A stretch of 49,287 bases of DNA, taken from an uncultured Chlorobiaceae bacterium. Lineage in GTDB: Bacteria > Bacteroidota > Chlorobiia > Chlorobiales > Chlorobiaceae. A model generated the notes under the pieces. It did no database searches. It was not told where the DNA came from and saw only the letters and a list, made by a program, of their open reading frames with translations. Of this stretch, positions 37,155 through 45,436 are shown piece by piece. Each line of letters opens with the position of its first letter. Position 1 is the stretch's first letter. Position numbers and translations under genes: made by a program. The DNA is taken from positions 1 to 49,287 of the forward strand of contig CAIJPS010000028.1 of NCBI GenBank assembly GCA_903822595.1. The letters run 5' to 3'.

Positions 37155-38117
37155 TCAAACCCTGAAAACGGCTTCAAGAGTCGGGGCCGTGAGAATCGAT
37201 TCACCCCAAGCCTCCAACTCCTCTTCTTTTGCGCTCACTAACCGTTCAGACGCCCACAGAGGCAACAGGCCAAAGCGGCGTTCAAGCTGCCTTTTCAGGA
37301 AGCTTGATTTGCCCTCGACACGTCCCTCAACACGTCCCTCAACACGGCCTTTAGCAATGCCCTTGGCAATGCCAATTCGTTCTACGCTTGTAATGTATTG
37401 CACTTTTTCTCTCTCCTCAATGGTTTCAAGTTCTTGCCAGACCTTATTATTCAACCATTCCGGCAGTTGCATCAGCCAGTCAATCACATTGAATAAATTG
37501 ATAACGCGCTGTTTATCCCAATGCCGGTCGTACAGTATCCGCAGCAGACGGAGTTTCGCTTGGTATCGTTCTTGATCTTGTGTTCTGGTTTTTTTTGTCA
37601 GGATGTGTGCCGCAGTAATCCATCCAAAGGCGTTATCCGATGCCAGCAGCTCATCGAGTTTGTCTTCATGATCGGTCAGCTTGGCTACCGGAAACTCCAG
37701 CGTATGTCGGCACCCCAGCACTGAAAAACCATAAGAGGTTGGCTTCCACTGCTTGTTTTCGTCAGCCAGCACGGCCAAACTTGCTACAGGCCTTTTGTAT
37801 CGGTCGAAAATCCGGTAGTTGTAGACAAACATTCGCTCGGCAAACTCAGCCTGCTGTGTGCCCTGCACTTCAAGGTGAATGTAAATCCATCTTTCATCTC
37901 CACAAAGTTCTGTTACCCTGACCAGCCTGTCAACAAAACGAGTCCCCAACTCCGCATCCTGAACGACTGCCCGCAGTTCCTGATCGAGAAAAACATGCTC
38001 TTTCGACCAGTCAATTTTCGCATAGGCATCAGGGAAATAAAAGGCCATAAACTCCAAAAAGTAATGCTCAATGGCCTCTTTCCAGGGACTGTCGTAACGA
38101 TCGTTCGCGCTCTCCAT
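37155..38117 (-). CDS. Rpn-type PD-(D/E)XK family protein (cytosolic, DUF4351-like)
   Basis: A 320-residue protein of the broad Rpn/YhgA-like group. The N-terminal DSPWKEAIEHYFLEFMAFYF and the core DRLVRVTELCGDERWIYIHLEVQG (D...E-x-Q near residues 63-85) form a PD-(D/E)XK-like site. Three tandem copies of a (K)GRVEGRVEGRVEGK stretch (residues about 255-272) precede a basic helical tail, as in other family members. It lies between two DGR targets on the opposite strand. It is probably a passenger of this accessory region rather than part of the DGR, though recombination-promoting activity would be of interest here. Confidence 0.75.
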   Translation of the reverse strand: MESANDRYDSPWKEAIEHYFLEFMAFYFPDAYAKIDWSKEHVFLDQELRAVVQDAELGTRFVDRLVRVTELCGDERWIYIHLEVQGTQQAEFAERMFVYNYRIFDRYKRPVASLAVLADENKQWKPTSYGFSVLGCRHTLEFPVAKLTDHEDKLDELLASDNAFGWITAAHILTKKTRTQDQERYQAKLRLLRILYDRHWDKQRVINLFNVIDWLMQLPEWLNNKVWQELETIEEREKVQYITSVERIGIAKGIAKGRVEGRVEGRVEGKSSFLKRQLERRFGLLPLWASERLVSAKEEELEAWGESILTAPTLEAVFRV

Positions 38118-38328
38118 AAGTTCCTCTTTGTTCCAGCAACATCAATTCAGCAGATCTGCCACACTGCGGCAACGATTCCTGACAAGCATCATCAAAATTA
38201 AATATATCTGCGATGACCTTTAAAACAAAATAGTTCAGCCATCCCTGCGCCCTCCACCTCCATTGCAGGGATGTTGCCCAGAGTCATGCCTCCACCCCGT
38301 ATTCCCTGCAGGGTCGGGGTCATCCCGT

Positions 38329-38437
38329 CCATTACTTTCCTGTTCCCCAAAGAATACACTATATTGCAAGCACTTCATCGTCATTCCGGCTAACCCATTC
38401 AATGCTCTCTCATGGCTCTTACCTGGCTACATGTTTC
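38329..38437 (+). repeat. DGR-target leader repeat, copy B
   Basis: Second copy of the ~109-bp leader, differing from copy A by only a few bases, including the identical start-codon context CTCTCATGGCTCTTACC. It gives target 2 the same first residues (MALTWLHVS) as target 1, although the proteins then differ completely. A 9-bp inverted repeat CATCCCTGC / GCAGGGATG lies upstream at 38240-38273. Confidence 0.85.
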
Positions 38438-40787
38438 AAGATCAGCAAAGCCCATAAGATGCTCGCCGATGATCGGCATTATCTCCATTTTCATTTTCAC
38501 CATCTCCATTTACGCAGGCGTTACCAGCAGCTCTTATGCAACGCAAGCAGCAACGAAGCAGGCGGCAGCACCAGCGGTTGTTTCAGAAAGCGCGACTGCG
38601 GGCAGGGTGGCAAAACCAGATGCGGTGGCAACAACAAGTTTGAAGGGCGAAAATCAGAGTGTCATGGTTACCATCATTACCGCTATAACAAGTGGCATTC
38701 TTCTCGCTCTTGTAATTGGTCTTGGTAAGTGGTTATACAAACGGATCCAGAGTTCGGGTGCCGCAAAAGACCTGGCCCCCTATTTCAGTAAAAAAGATGT
38801 GCAGCAAAAATTGAGTTTATTTATCGAAAGCAAGTGGCAGAATAACTCACCGACAAGAGAGGAAGAGCCTCTTTTTACCCACAAGTTTGTCTCCAAGTCA
38901 ACATTAATCCCGCACTTTATTACTACCGCCTTCAACGAGAACAAGGTAAGCGACAAGTTTTATCTTGTTCTTGCCGACTCAGGAATGGGCAAGACCACCT
39001 TTATGATCAATTTGTATGTGCGTTATCATTCGGTGTTCAATTTCCACAAAAAATATAAGATCAAACTGATTCCGTTTGGTTATCAGGGCAATGTTATCAA
39101 AAAAATAAAGGAGATTAAAAAAGAGGAGATCCCCAATACCATTTTATTGCTTGATGCATTTGATGAATACACCAAAATACTGCCACCAGCCGAACCCGAT
39201 GGATTGAGTGACGATGAACGGTTCCGAAAAGTGCTCGATGAGGTGATTGAAACGGTGCAGGACTTTCGTGAAGTGGTCATTACCAGTCGCACGCAATATT
39301 TCCCCGGTGAAGAGGATCAGCCTTACGAACTGAAAATCCCGACGTTCGACAATAAAGGCTTTCATACCCTTGCCAAATTCTATCTTTCACCCTTCGACGA
39401 CAAGGAAATAAGATGCTACCTGAATAAAAAATATGGTATTTCAGGGTTCTTGAATAGCAGTAAAAAGCAAAAGGCACAGCGAATTGTCCACAACTCTCCC
39501 AAACTGATGGTTCGCCCCATGTTGCTCAGTTACATTGACTACCTGGTTGACGGTGATCAACATTATGCAAATACGTACGATATCTATGAGGCGCTCATCA
39601 ACAAGTGGATTGAACGCGAAGGTGACAAGCGTGAGCACCAGCATGTGAACCGGGAGAAACTGAAACAGAACCTTCACAAATACTCCCGACTGGTTGCCGT
39701 GAAGATTTATGAACAACGCAAGGAGAAAAAACCCCTGCAATTATGCAAAGCGGATGCCACGGATGTCGATGTCGAACTGAAGGATTACCAGATGACCGGC
39801 CAATCGCTTCTTACCCGCGATGCAGACAACAACTGGAAATTTGCCCATAAATCCATCCTTGAATTTTTTCTGGCAAAAGAAGCTTTGGAAAATGGTGCGT
39901 TTGCCAAGAAACTTGATTTTAAAGGTATGGATATGGCACGCCAGTTTTGGATTGAACATCATTGGAAGCATTATCCTGATTTTGTTTACGTCACCGGTGG
40001 CGCTTTTTTAATGGGAAGTCCAGATAAAGAGGTTGGTAGAGCCGATAATGAAACGCAACATTCTGTCATTATTTCTGATTTCTATTTTTGCAAATATGCA
40101 GTCACTGTTACAGAATTTAAACGATTCATTGACGAGTCAAACTATCAGACTGATGCCGACAAAGCAAACAGTAGCCGGATTTTTAACGGCAAGGAGTCGC
40201 AAGATAAAGCTGGCATAAACTGGAGACATGGAGTATCAGGTAATGAGCGGCAGGAGAATGAATACAATCATCCGGTATTGCATGTGAGCTGGAACGATGC
40301 GATTGCCTATTGCGAGTGGCTGACGAAGAAGAACGGTAAAACATTTCGATTGCCTACGGAAGCAGAATGGGAGTATGCCTGTCGAGCTGGAACAACAACA
40401 CCATTCAATACAGGTGAAAACATTACGACTGATCAAGCAAATTTTGTTGGCAATTATCCCTATGGTAATAATAAAAAAGGGGTATGGCGGAAAAATACTA
40501 TTGCTGTAGATAGTTTGAAACCCAATAAATGGGGGCTGTACAACATGCACGGCAATGTCTGGGAGTGGTGCGATGACGTTTACAGCGGTACATACTATGA
40601 TGAGTGCAAGGCCAAAGGGCTTGTTGAAAATCCCGGTGGGCCAGCGCCAGAAAAGGGTTCGTACCGTGTTCTTCGTGGCGGGGGCTGGGGCAGCACTGCC
40701 GGGAGCTGTCGGTCGGCTTATCGGGGCTACTGCACCCCCGGCGACCGGGACCTCAGCGTTGGCTTCCGCCTTGTTTTCGTCCCGTAG
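38412..40787 (+). CDS. DGR target 2: membrane-anchored NACHT NTPase - FGE-like (C-type lectin fold) protein
   Basis: A 791-residue protein. Two hydrophobic segments, about residues 20-37 and 82-107, flank an Ala-rich linker, so the rest is membrane-anchored and probably cytosolic. NACHT-type NTPase: Walker A LADSGMGKTT near residue 188, Walker B TILLLDAFDEYT near 245, and ITSRTQYFPGE near 290. The FGE-like domain from about residue 525 has VTGGAFLMGS, the DNETQHSVIISDFYFCKYAVT stretch, HVSWNDAIAYCEWL, FRLPTEAEWEYACRAG, LYNMHGNVWEW and the variable repeat ending VGFRLVFVP. The N-terminal residues come from the shared leader. A diversified membrane sensor NTPase is the likely role; its effector part is unclear. 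Confidence 0.87.
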   Translation: MALTWLHVSRSAKPIRCSPMIGIISIFIFTISIYAGVTSSSYATQAATKQAAAPAVVSESATAGRVAKPDAVATTSLKGENQSVMVTIITAITSGILLALVIGLGKWLYKRIQSSGAAKDLAPYFSKKDVQQKLSLFIESKWQNNSPTREEEPLFTHKFVSKSTLIPHFITTAFNENKVSDKFYLVLADSGMGKTTFMINLYVRYHSVFNFHKKYKIKLIPFGYQGNVIKKIKEIKKEEIPNTILLLDAFDEYTKILPPAEPDGLSDDERFRKVLDEVIETVQDFREVVITSRTQYFPGEEDQPYELKIPTFDNKGFHTLAKFYLSPFDDKEIRCYLNKKYGISGFLNSSKKQKAQRIVHNSPKLMVRPMLLSYIDYLVDGDQHYANTYDIYEALINKWIEREGDKREHQHVNREKLKQNLHKYSRLVAVKIYEQRKEKKPLQLCKADATDVDVELKDYQMTGQSLLTRDADNNWKFAHKSILEFFLAKEALENGAFAKKLDFKGMDMARQFWIEHHWKHYPDFVYVTGGAFLMGSPDKEVGRADNETQHSVIISDFYFCKYAVTVTEFKRFIDESNYQTDADKANSSRIFNGKESQDKAGINWRHGVSGNERQENEYNHPVLHVSWNDAIAYCEWLTKKNGKTFRLPTEAEWEYACRAGTTTPFNTGENITTDQANFVGNYPYGNNKKGVWRKNTIAVDSLKPNKWGLYNMHGNVWEWCDDVYSGTYYDECKAKGLVENPGGPAPEKGSYRVLRGGGWGSTAGSCRSAYRGYCTPGDRDLSVGFRLVFVP
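40657..40787 (+). repeat. DGR variable repeat VR2
   Basis: 131 bp, gap-free alignment to the template with 21 differences, all at template adenines. This is the most diverged of the three variable repeats. It ends with the same invariant 31 bp as TR and includes the stop codon of target 2. Confidence 0.95.
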
Positions 40788-40952
40788 TCAGTTGGTAGCT
40801 CATTCCGGCTTTGTTTTTTGAGCGAGAGGGCAGTACCAACATTTTGGTGAGCGGCAGCAAGGGACGCAGCGCCGCACGCCAAAATGTTCCGGTAACCACC
40901 GACTACAGAATCGTCCACCGAAGGTGGACCGCCGACATTTTTGAAAAAGTGA
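40788..40952 (+). repeat. Post-VR module, copy 2, with two hairpins
   Basis: Copy of the 165-bp post-VR sequence. Hairpin 1 (40834-40894) has one extra mismatch (CGGTA instead of TGGTA in the outer arm). Hairpin 2 (40913-40929) is GTCCACC-GAA-GGTGGAC: the sixth base pair counted from the loop is T-A here, A-T in copy 1 and C-G in copy 3. Confidence 0.8.
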
Positions 40953-40968
40953 CAATGATCAATCGCTC

Positions 40969-41430
40969 ATGCAAATAAACCTTTTTACCATACCCGTCGG
41001 CGACAGCGGGAGCGCTCTGCAGGAGATGAACACCTTTCTGAAAGCACATAAAATTCTGGAAATAGAACAAAAACTGATCAGCAACAATAACGGAGCCAAC
41101 TGGTGCTTTTGTGTTCGTTACAACGAGCAAGCCTTCAACCAGGCATCCGGGAGCAAGGCAAAGGTTGATTACCGTCAAGTGCTCGATGAGCCAATATTCC
41201 TGAAATTTTCGCACCTGCGTGAAATACGCAAAACAGTAGCCGCAACAGAAGGGCTCTCGGCCTTTATCGTCTTTACCGACGAAGAGCTTGCCGAACTCGC
41301 AAAACTCGAAGAGATCACCATCAAGAGTATGCTCAGCATCAAAGGCATTGGCGAAAAGAAAGCCGAGCGTTTTGCTCACTATTTCATTGAAAACCCGGAA
41401 CCCAATGAAACGCCAGGGGCAGTTGCTTGA
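40969..41430 (+). CDS. HRDC-domain DGR accessory protein
   Basis: A 153-residue protein. The N-terminal part (MQINLFTIPVGDSGSALQEM.., NWCFCVRYNE) is of the type found beside DGR reverse transcriptases. Residues about 73-145 form an HRDC helical domain (DEPIFLKFSHLREIRKTVAA, FTDEELAELAKL, MLSIKGIGEKKAERFAHYF), a nucleic-acid-binding fold also found in RecQ and RNase D. In this class of DGR an HRDC protein is found where others have Avd, and probably helps the RT handle template RNA. The 3' end overlaps the RT gene by 26 bp, so the two are co-expressed. It starts 16 bp after the post-VR2 module. Confidence 0.85.
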   Translation: MQINLFTIPVGDSGSALQEMNTFLKAHKILEIEQKLISNNNGANWCFCVRYNEQAFNQASGSKAKVDYRQVLDEPIFLKFSHLREIRKTVAATEGLSAFIVFTDEELAELAKLEEITIKSMLSIKGIGEKKAERFAHYFIENPEPNETPGAVA

Positions 41431-42439
41431 AGAGATTGCTGATCTGAAGAATCTCTATGAGGCATTCTACAAGGCGCAAAAAGGCAAAGTTTCCAAACAC
41501 TACGTTTACGCCTATAAAAAGCAGTTACAGCAAAATCTGCATCGGTTGCAGCAGCAACTCCTTTCGGGCGCAGTCGAAACGGGCGGGTATCATACCTTCA
41601 CCATTTACGACCCCAAAAAACGGCTGATTTGCGCCACCCCTTTTCCGCAGCGTGTTCTGCACCATGCCTTGATGAATATCTGCCACGCCTCATTCGAAAA
41701 ACAGCAGATAGCCACCAGTTTTGCAAGCCGTCCCGGAAAAGGCACATACTCGGCGCTCGACAAGGCCAAGGAGTATCAACGCCACAACCGCTGGTTTTTG
41801 AAACTCGATGTCTGCAAATATTTTGAGAGTATCGACCACACAATTCTGAAACAGCAGCTTTATCGCAGGTTCAAAGACAAGAATGTGCTGTTGATTTTCG
41901 ACCAAATAATTGACAGCTACTCAACCGCAGCCGAAAAAAGCCTTCCGATTGGCAACCTGACCAGCCAGTACTTTGCCAACCATTATCTCTCGGTGGCCGA
42001 TTATTATCTCAAACAGGGTCTGCGCATTCCAGCATACGTCCGTTACATGGATGATATGGTGTTGTGGCATCACGATAAAGAGTTGTTACTGGAGAGCGGC
42101 TACCGCTTTCAGGACTATCTTGCAAAAGAGTTACGGCTTCAACTCAAGCCCTTTTGTTTGAACGAGAGCACAAAAGGGTTGCCCTTTCTGGGCTATCTGC
42201 TCTTTCCAGACTCTGTGCGCCTTGCCCGGCGGAGCAAAAAACGCTTTATCCAAAAATCCCGGCTTTATGATCACTACCAGCAAACAGGGCGATGGTCACA
42301 AAAAGAGTTTGCAAACCACGCAATGCCACTGGTCGCCTGTACTGAATACGCCAATGCAAGAGAATTTCGAAAAAATGTGTACTCTGCAATGGTGGCCAGT
42401 GAAGAAGAAGGGCATCAGTCGTGGGTTCGAACCGTGTAA
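41405..42439 (+). CDS. DGR reverse transcriptase
   Basis: A 344-residue reverse transcriptase that copies TR RNA into cDNA while misincorporating opposite adenines. The start at 41405 ([18 protein letters not shown]) lies inside the HRDC gene end; upstream residues in this frame are antisense-like. Motifs: [14 protein letters not shown] (catalytic Asp), the DGR-typical [14 protein letters not shown], which replaces the usual QG motif, [11 protein letters not shown] (catalytic YMDD) and [12 protein letters not shown]. It lacks RNase H or integrase domains. Its stop codon TAA (42437-42439) lies within TR, and both of its A bases are TR positions that vary among the VRs. Confidence 0.95.
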   Translation: MKRQGQLLEEIADLKNLYEAFYKAQKGKVSKHYVYAYKKQLQQNLHRLQQQLLSGAVETGGYHTFTIYDPKKRLICATPFPQRVLHHALMNICHASFEKQQIATSFASRPGKGTYSALDKAKEYQRHNRWFLKLDVCKYFESIDHTILKQQLYRRFKDKNVLLIFDQIIDSYSTAAEKSLPIGNLTSQYFANHYLSVADYYLKQGLRIPAYVRYMDDMVLWHHDKELLLESGYRFQDYLAKELRLQLKPFCLNESTKGLPFLGYLLFPDSVRLARRSKKRFIQKSRLYDHYQQTGRWSQKEFANHAMPLVACTEYANAREFRKNVYSAMVASEEEGHQSWVRTV

Positions 42440-42555
42440 TTCGTGGCGGGAGCTGGAACAACACTGCCGAGAACTGTCGGTCGGCTAATCGGAACAACAA
42501 CACCCCCGACAACCGGAACAACAACGTTGGCTTCCGCCTTGTTTTCGTCCCGTAG
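42425..42555 (+). repeat. DGR template repeat (TR)
   Basis: The invariant template. If read in the VR frame it codes 12 Asn codons (11 AAC and one AAT). AAC is the classic DGR template codon, because changing its A bases cannot create a stop. All 50 differences between TR and the three VRs fall on its adenines. It starts 15 bp before the RT stop and ends at CCCGTAG; after that it diverges from the VR flanks (CTCAAAAGC instead of TCAGTTGG), so it lacks the post-VR hairpin module. This difference gives direction to the transfer from TR to VR. Confidence 0.96.
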
Positions 42556-42809
42556 CTCAAAAGCAAAGTCGGATGACTGCCTCTGAACAGATTGATGACC
42601 CCGCCCCTGCACAGGTTCAGGGCAAAAAGAGCCACCACCCATGCCCGGCATTGGTAGGACGAGCCGGATAGCCGTTTCGAAGATGACGGGCATTTATATT
42701 CTTGATAAAAAACATCTTTTCTTCATAACTTGTTGAGAGGAAGTTTTGCTGAATTGCAAATACAGTCATCAAGAGGATTGTACAATCGCAAAGATAATTT
42801 TAAGGATAT

Positions 42810-43034
42810 ATGACAGCAGTCACAGAACGTATTTTCAAAGATGCTCTCGATTTGCTTTCTGTAGAGAGGGCTGAGCTTATCGAAAAACTTTTTCAGAGTT
42901 TTGATTGTGCCGTACGCAATACCGTCGATGCTGCGTGGGCAGAAGAGGTCGAATCTCGATTTGACGCTTATGACCGTGGTGAAATCAAGGCGTCATCAGC
43001 AGAAGATGTTTTTGCAAGGATCAATCAGAGATGA
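42810..43034 (+). CDS. Addiction module antitoxin (TIGR02574-like)
   Basis: A 74-residue protein with the pattern of short addiction-module components: MTAVTERIFKDALDLLSVER, AELIEKLFQSF, then WAEEVESRFDAYDRGEIKAS and a C-terminal EDVFARINQR. Such proteins bind and neutralise a RelE/ParE-like toxin. Its stop overlaps the start of the toxin gene (43031) as ATGA. It follows TR by about 250 bp and is probably not functionally linked to the DGR. Confidence 0.82.
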   Translation: MTAVTERIFKDALDLLSVERAELIEKLFQSFDCAVRNTVDAAWAEEVESRFDAYDRGEIKASSAEDVFARINQR

Positions 43035-43337
43035 ATATTGTCATTCTCTCCATTGCAGAAGAGGAATTTGCAGAGGCGGTAGATTATTACAATGCACAAT
43101 GCACAATGCCCCGGACTTGGGTATGAATTTGCTGCCGAAGTCAAACGTGCTTTTGATCGGGTCAAGGTTTTCCCTGAATCGTGGCCATTGTTTTCGAGAC
43201 AAACCCGTCGATGTTTGCTCAATCGTTTCCCTTATGGTGTGCTTTACAGAGTAGACAGTGATGTTATTCGTGTCGGTGCCATCATGCATCTCAATCGTGA
43301 TCAAAAAAATTGGCGTATGAGAACCGGTAAGTTTTAA
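43031..43337 (+). pseudogene. RelE/ParE-type toxin gene disrupted by a 7-bp repeat expansion
   Basis: The first frame reads MNIVILSIAEEEFAEAVDYY and then stops at 43122-43124 (TGA). With one of three tandem copies of ACAATGC (43089-43109) removed, the reading becomes YNAQCPGLGYEFAAEVKRAF and continues to SRQTRRCLLNRFPYGVLYRV and a natural stop at 43335-43337. That is a complete RelE/ParE-family toxin of about 100 residues, which would inhibit translation or gyrase. As it stands the toxin is off; slippage between two and three copies could switch it. Confidence 0.75.
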
Positions 43338-43404
43338 CAAAGTAACTCCCTCCCCGTTTTCTTCCCGACAGGCATCCCTCCGTTTGCTTGTGCTTTTGAT
43401 GCCG

Positions 43405-43513
43405 CCATTACTTTCCCGATCCACAAAGAATACACTATATTGCAGGCGCTTCATCGTCATTCCGGCTAACTCACCCAATCTTTGCTCATGGCTTTTACCT
43501 GGCAGCAAATTTC
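43405..43513 (+). repeat. DGR-target leader repeat, copy C (orphan)
   Basis: Third copy of the target leader, somewhat more diverged (for example CGATCCACAAAG and TTTGCTCATGGC), leading to an ATG at 43488. The gene that follows is only a 5' fragment, so this copy marks the former start of a third DGR target. Confidence 0.8.
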
Positions 43514-43655
43514 AAGAGTAACAAAGTTCATAAGCTGCTCTTCGTTAACCCGTCTTGTCTCTCTTTTCATCTTCATACTCTCCTTTAACGCAGGCATGCC
43601 AACCAAATCAAATTGCAGGGCGATGAGGATACCGCATAGCGGTCAAAATAGTTGA
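43488..43655 (+). pseudogene. 5' remnant of third DGR target
   Basis: 55 codons starting MAFTWQQISRVTKF, followed by a hydrophobic segment LVSLFIFILSFNAG. This matches the start and first membrane segment of target 2 (MALTWLHVSRSAKP, IISIFIFTISIYAG) in length and spacing. After about residue 37 similarity is lost and a stop follows at 43653-43655. Its former 3' end is most likely the VR-bearing fragment at 46115-46345, about 2.5 kb downstream. Confidence 0.7.
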
Positions 43656-43700
43656 CGGCTCCGATATGGATGCGGCAGTGGCTTTAAGTTTGTGATTACC

Positions 43701-43976
43701 TTATGGAAAATACCGATAAATATCCTTTCTGTGCAGAATACGATATATGATTATTCCGTCTTCTCTTTTTTCATATCCCAATCTGTATTCTCCGAAGCGG
43801 ATTCTGAAAAAGTCACCCTTTTTCTTTTCTCCTTTTAACTTCTTAATGTTATGAGAGCTTTCTGAAATCGAAGGGCTGGCATGAAGTTCTTCAAGAAAAA
43901 GTTTTACCTGACTCTTTTGCGGTTCGCTGACGTTCTGAATATCTTTTAAAAATGTTTTTCTGAGGATAATTTTCAT
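43701..43976 (-). CDS. RelE/ParE family toxin
   Basis: A 91-residue toxin-like protein, MKIILRKTFLKDIQNVSEPQ..., with the RelE-fold pattern: a long helix, then IKKLKGEKKKGDFFRIRFGE and YRLGYEKREDGIIIYRILHR, ending KDIYRYFP. Basic residues on the central strands and the terminal R/Y residues are typical of mRNA-cleaving RelE relatives. It overlaps the upstream antitoxin stop by four bases (ATGA). The pair lies between the two halves of the broken third DGR target. Confidence 0.85.
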   Translation of the reverse strand: MKIILRKTFLKDIQNVSEPQKSQVKLFLEELHASPSISESSHNIKKLKGEKKKGDFFRIRFGEYRLGYEKREDGIIIYRILHRKDIYRYFP

Positions 43977-44161
43977 AATTGCTTAATCAGTTCTCTTACC
44001 TCCTCATATTCCACAGTTTCTTCATCCTGAACTTCTTCCATAGCTTTCAGCAATCCGTCATCAAGAAGAAGTTCCTCAATTTTCTGATATATCTGATAAT
44101 CAAGAATGACACTTTTTATCTTTCCTGACTCGTCAGTTATATATGATTTCGCAATATTCAT
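43973..44161 (-). CDS. Antitoxin of the RelE-type pair
   Basis: A 62-residue acidic protein: MNIAKSYITDESGKIKSVIL, then DYQIYQKIEELLLDDGLLKA and an acidic tail. It has the look of Phd/RelB-type antitoxins that follow the pattern DE.G..KSVILD. It precedes the toxin with a 4-bp overlap, the usual order for type II systems, and probably represses their shared promoter. Confidence 0.8.
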   Translation of the reverse strand: MNIAKSYITDESGKIKSVILDYQIYQKIEELLLDDGLLKAMEEVQDEETVEYEEVRELIKQL

Positions 44162-44599
44162 TTTACATTATCCTTATGTCAAAAATTCGGCTACGAACGT
44201 AACAACTCATTGTCGCTGCAAAAATAGTTAATATTTTCCTGAATTGAACGATTCATCCGCAATTGGTTTAGGCGTTACAGGCTTTAAATGTTTATTTTTC
44301 GAATCGTTATAGATGGTGTGATGTGCTATGGTGCTCTTAACCTATTGGGTGTGGCTATTTTGAAATAGGAAATCGACGCTTGTTTTCATAATAATGCTTT
44401 AGAAATATTAAATAAAGCGCTTTTTCATTACTAATCGCTCAATTCAGGATTTTCTTTTTCTATCGGACTGTTACGTTCATAGTTATTCCTGAAACATCAG
44501 AATAGGTTAAATCCTTTTAAAAACAAAAGTAGAAGCAGATTTTCTTTTCCCCTCTTGTTACAAAAGCTATCCTCAACCTCTTTTAAAATCTTGGTTTGA
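44162..44599. other. AT-rich region without genes
   Basis: About 440 bp upstream of the antitoxin gene and before the RloA-like remnant. No coding frame with recognisable similarity, no tRNA and no clear hairpin was found. It should contain the promoter of the leftward toxin-antitoxin pair. Confidence 0.45.
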
Positions 44600-45430
44600 A
44601 GGTGCCAACCAAATCAAACCCCAGAGCTATGAGGTCACAGTTCAAAACGTTAACCATCTACAGCAACGTTAAAGAACATTCCCGATATCCTGATTGACCC
44701 ATTTGCAGCCATTTATGGCGGCAATGCCTCAGGAAAGACAAACTTTTTCAAGGCGCTGAGTTTTGCCAAAAATCTGGTGGTCAGGGGAACGCTGCCCGAT
44801 GCCCTCATTCCTGTCGAAACCTTCCGCCTCGATACGCAATGCACGTCCAAGCCTTCCAGTTTTTCATTCGAACTCCTCATTGATGAAACGATCTACGAAT
44901 TCAGTTTTACGCTTACCCGAAAAGCCATTCTGGAAGAGAAACTGAAAGCTGGTAACCTTCCATCAAAAAGCAGACGGAACAGAGGCCAAATTCGAGTTAT
45001 AACAGGAGTCAGATGGCTCCCGGCGGGTGATTGATCTCTTGCCAGCATTTCTGGAACTCTCCGCCCCCTCATCAAAAAAGGTCTATATCATTGATGAACT
45101 TGATCGCAGTCTGCACACCCTGCTGACACGCTCACTTCTCGAAGGCTATCCTGAAAATTGCTCACAAGAGAGTCTTTGCCAGCTCTTGTTCACCACCCAT
45201 GACGTGCTGCTGATGGATCAACAACTGTTCCGGCGTGATGAAATGTGGGTTGCTGAACGAAATGCTTCAGGCTCATCCTGCCTTTGTTCATTCAGCGACT
45301 ATAAAGATGTCCGCTACGACAAGGATATCAGGAAAAGTTATCTCCAGGGCCGACTCGGAGGCATACCAAGAATGCGTACAAGCGTTATGCCAATGTTGAT
45401 GAACCCCTGCGAGAACAAAACTACAGTGGG
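44600..45430 (+). pseudogene. Decayed RloA-like AAA ATPase gene
   Basis: Pieces of an ABC/AAA-type ATPase in several frames. [14 protein letters not shown], then after a one-base shift [20 protein letters not shown] and [11 protein letters not shown] (Walker A GGNASGKT near 44726), continuing to a stop near 45033. A second piece ([33 protein letters not shown] as Walker [13 protein letters not shown]) ends [11 protein letters not shown]. The central ~200 codons are missing and a TAA interrupts near 45001. Intact RloA is an ATPase encoded with RloB in accessory, often restriction-linked loci. The order here (RloA then RloB start at 45437) is preserved. Confidence 0.75.
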
Positions 45431-45436
45431 AGAGTA

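Noticed and set aside
41288-41404. Longer reverse transcriptase start at 41288
   Set aside because: The extra 39 residues are read in a different frame over the HRDC domain and have no RT similarity; the ATG at 41405 fits the usual RT start.
42440-42555. TR as a protein-coding exon of a fourth target
   Set aside because: No FGE-like frame leads into it; upstream is the RT gene in another frame, and the adenine-rich AAC codons mark it as template, not target.
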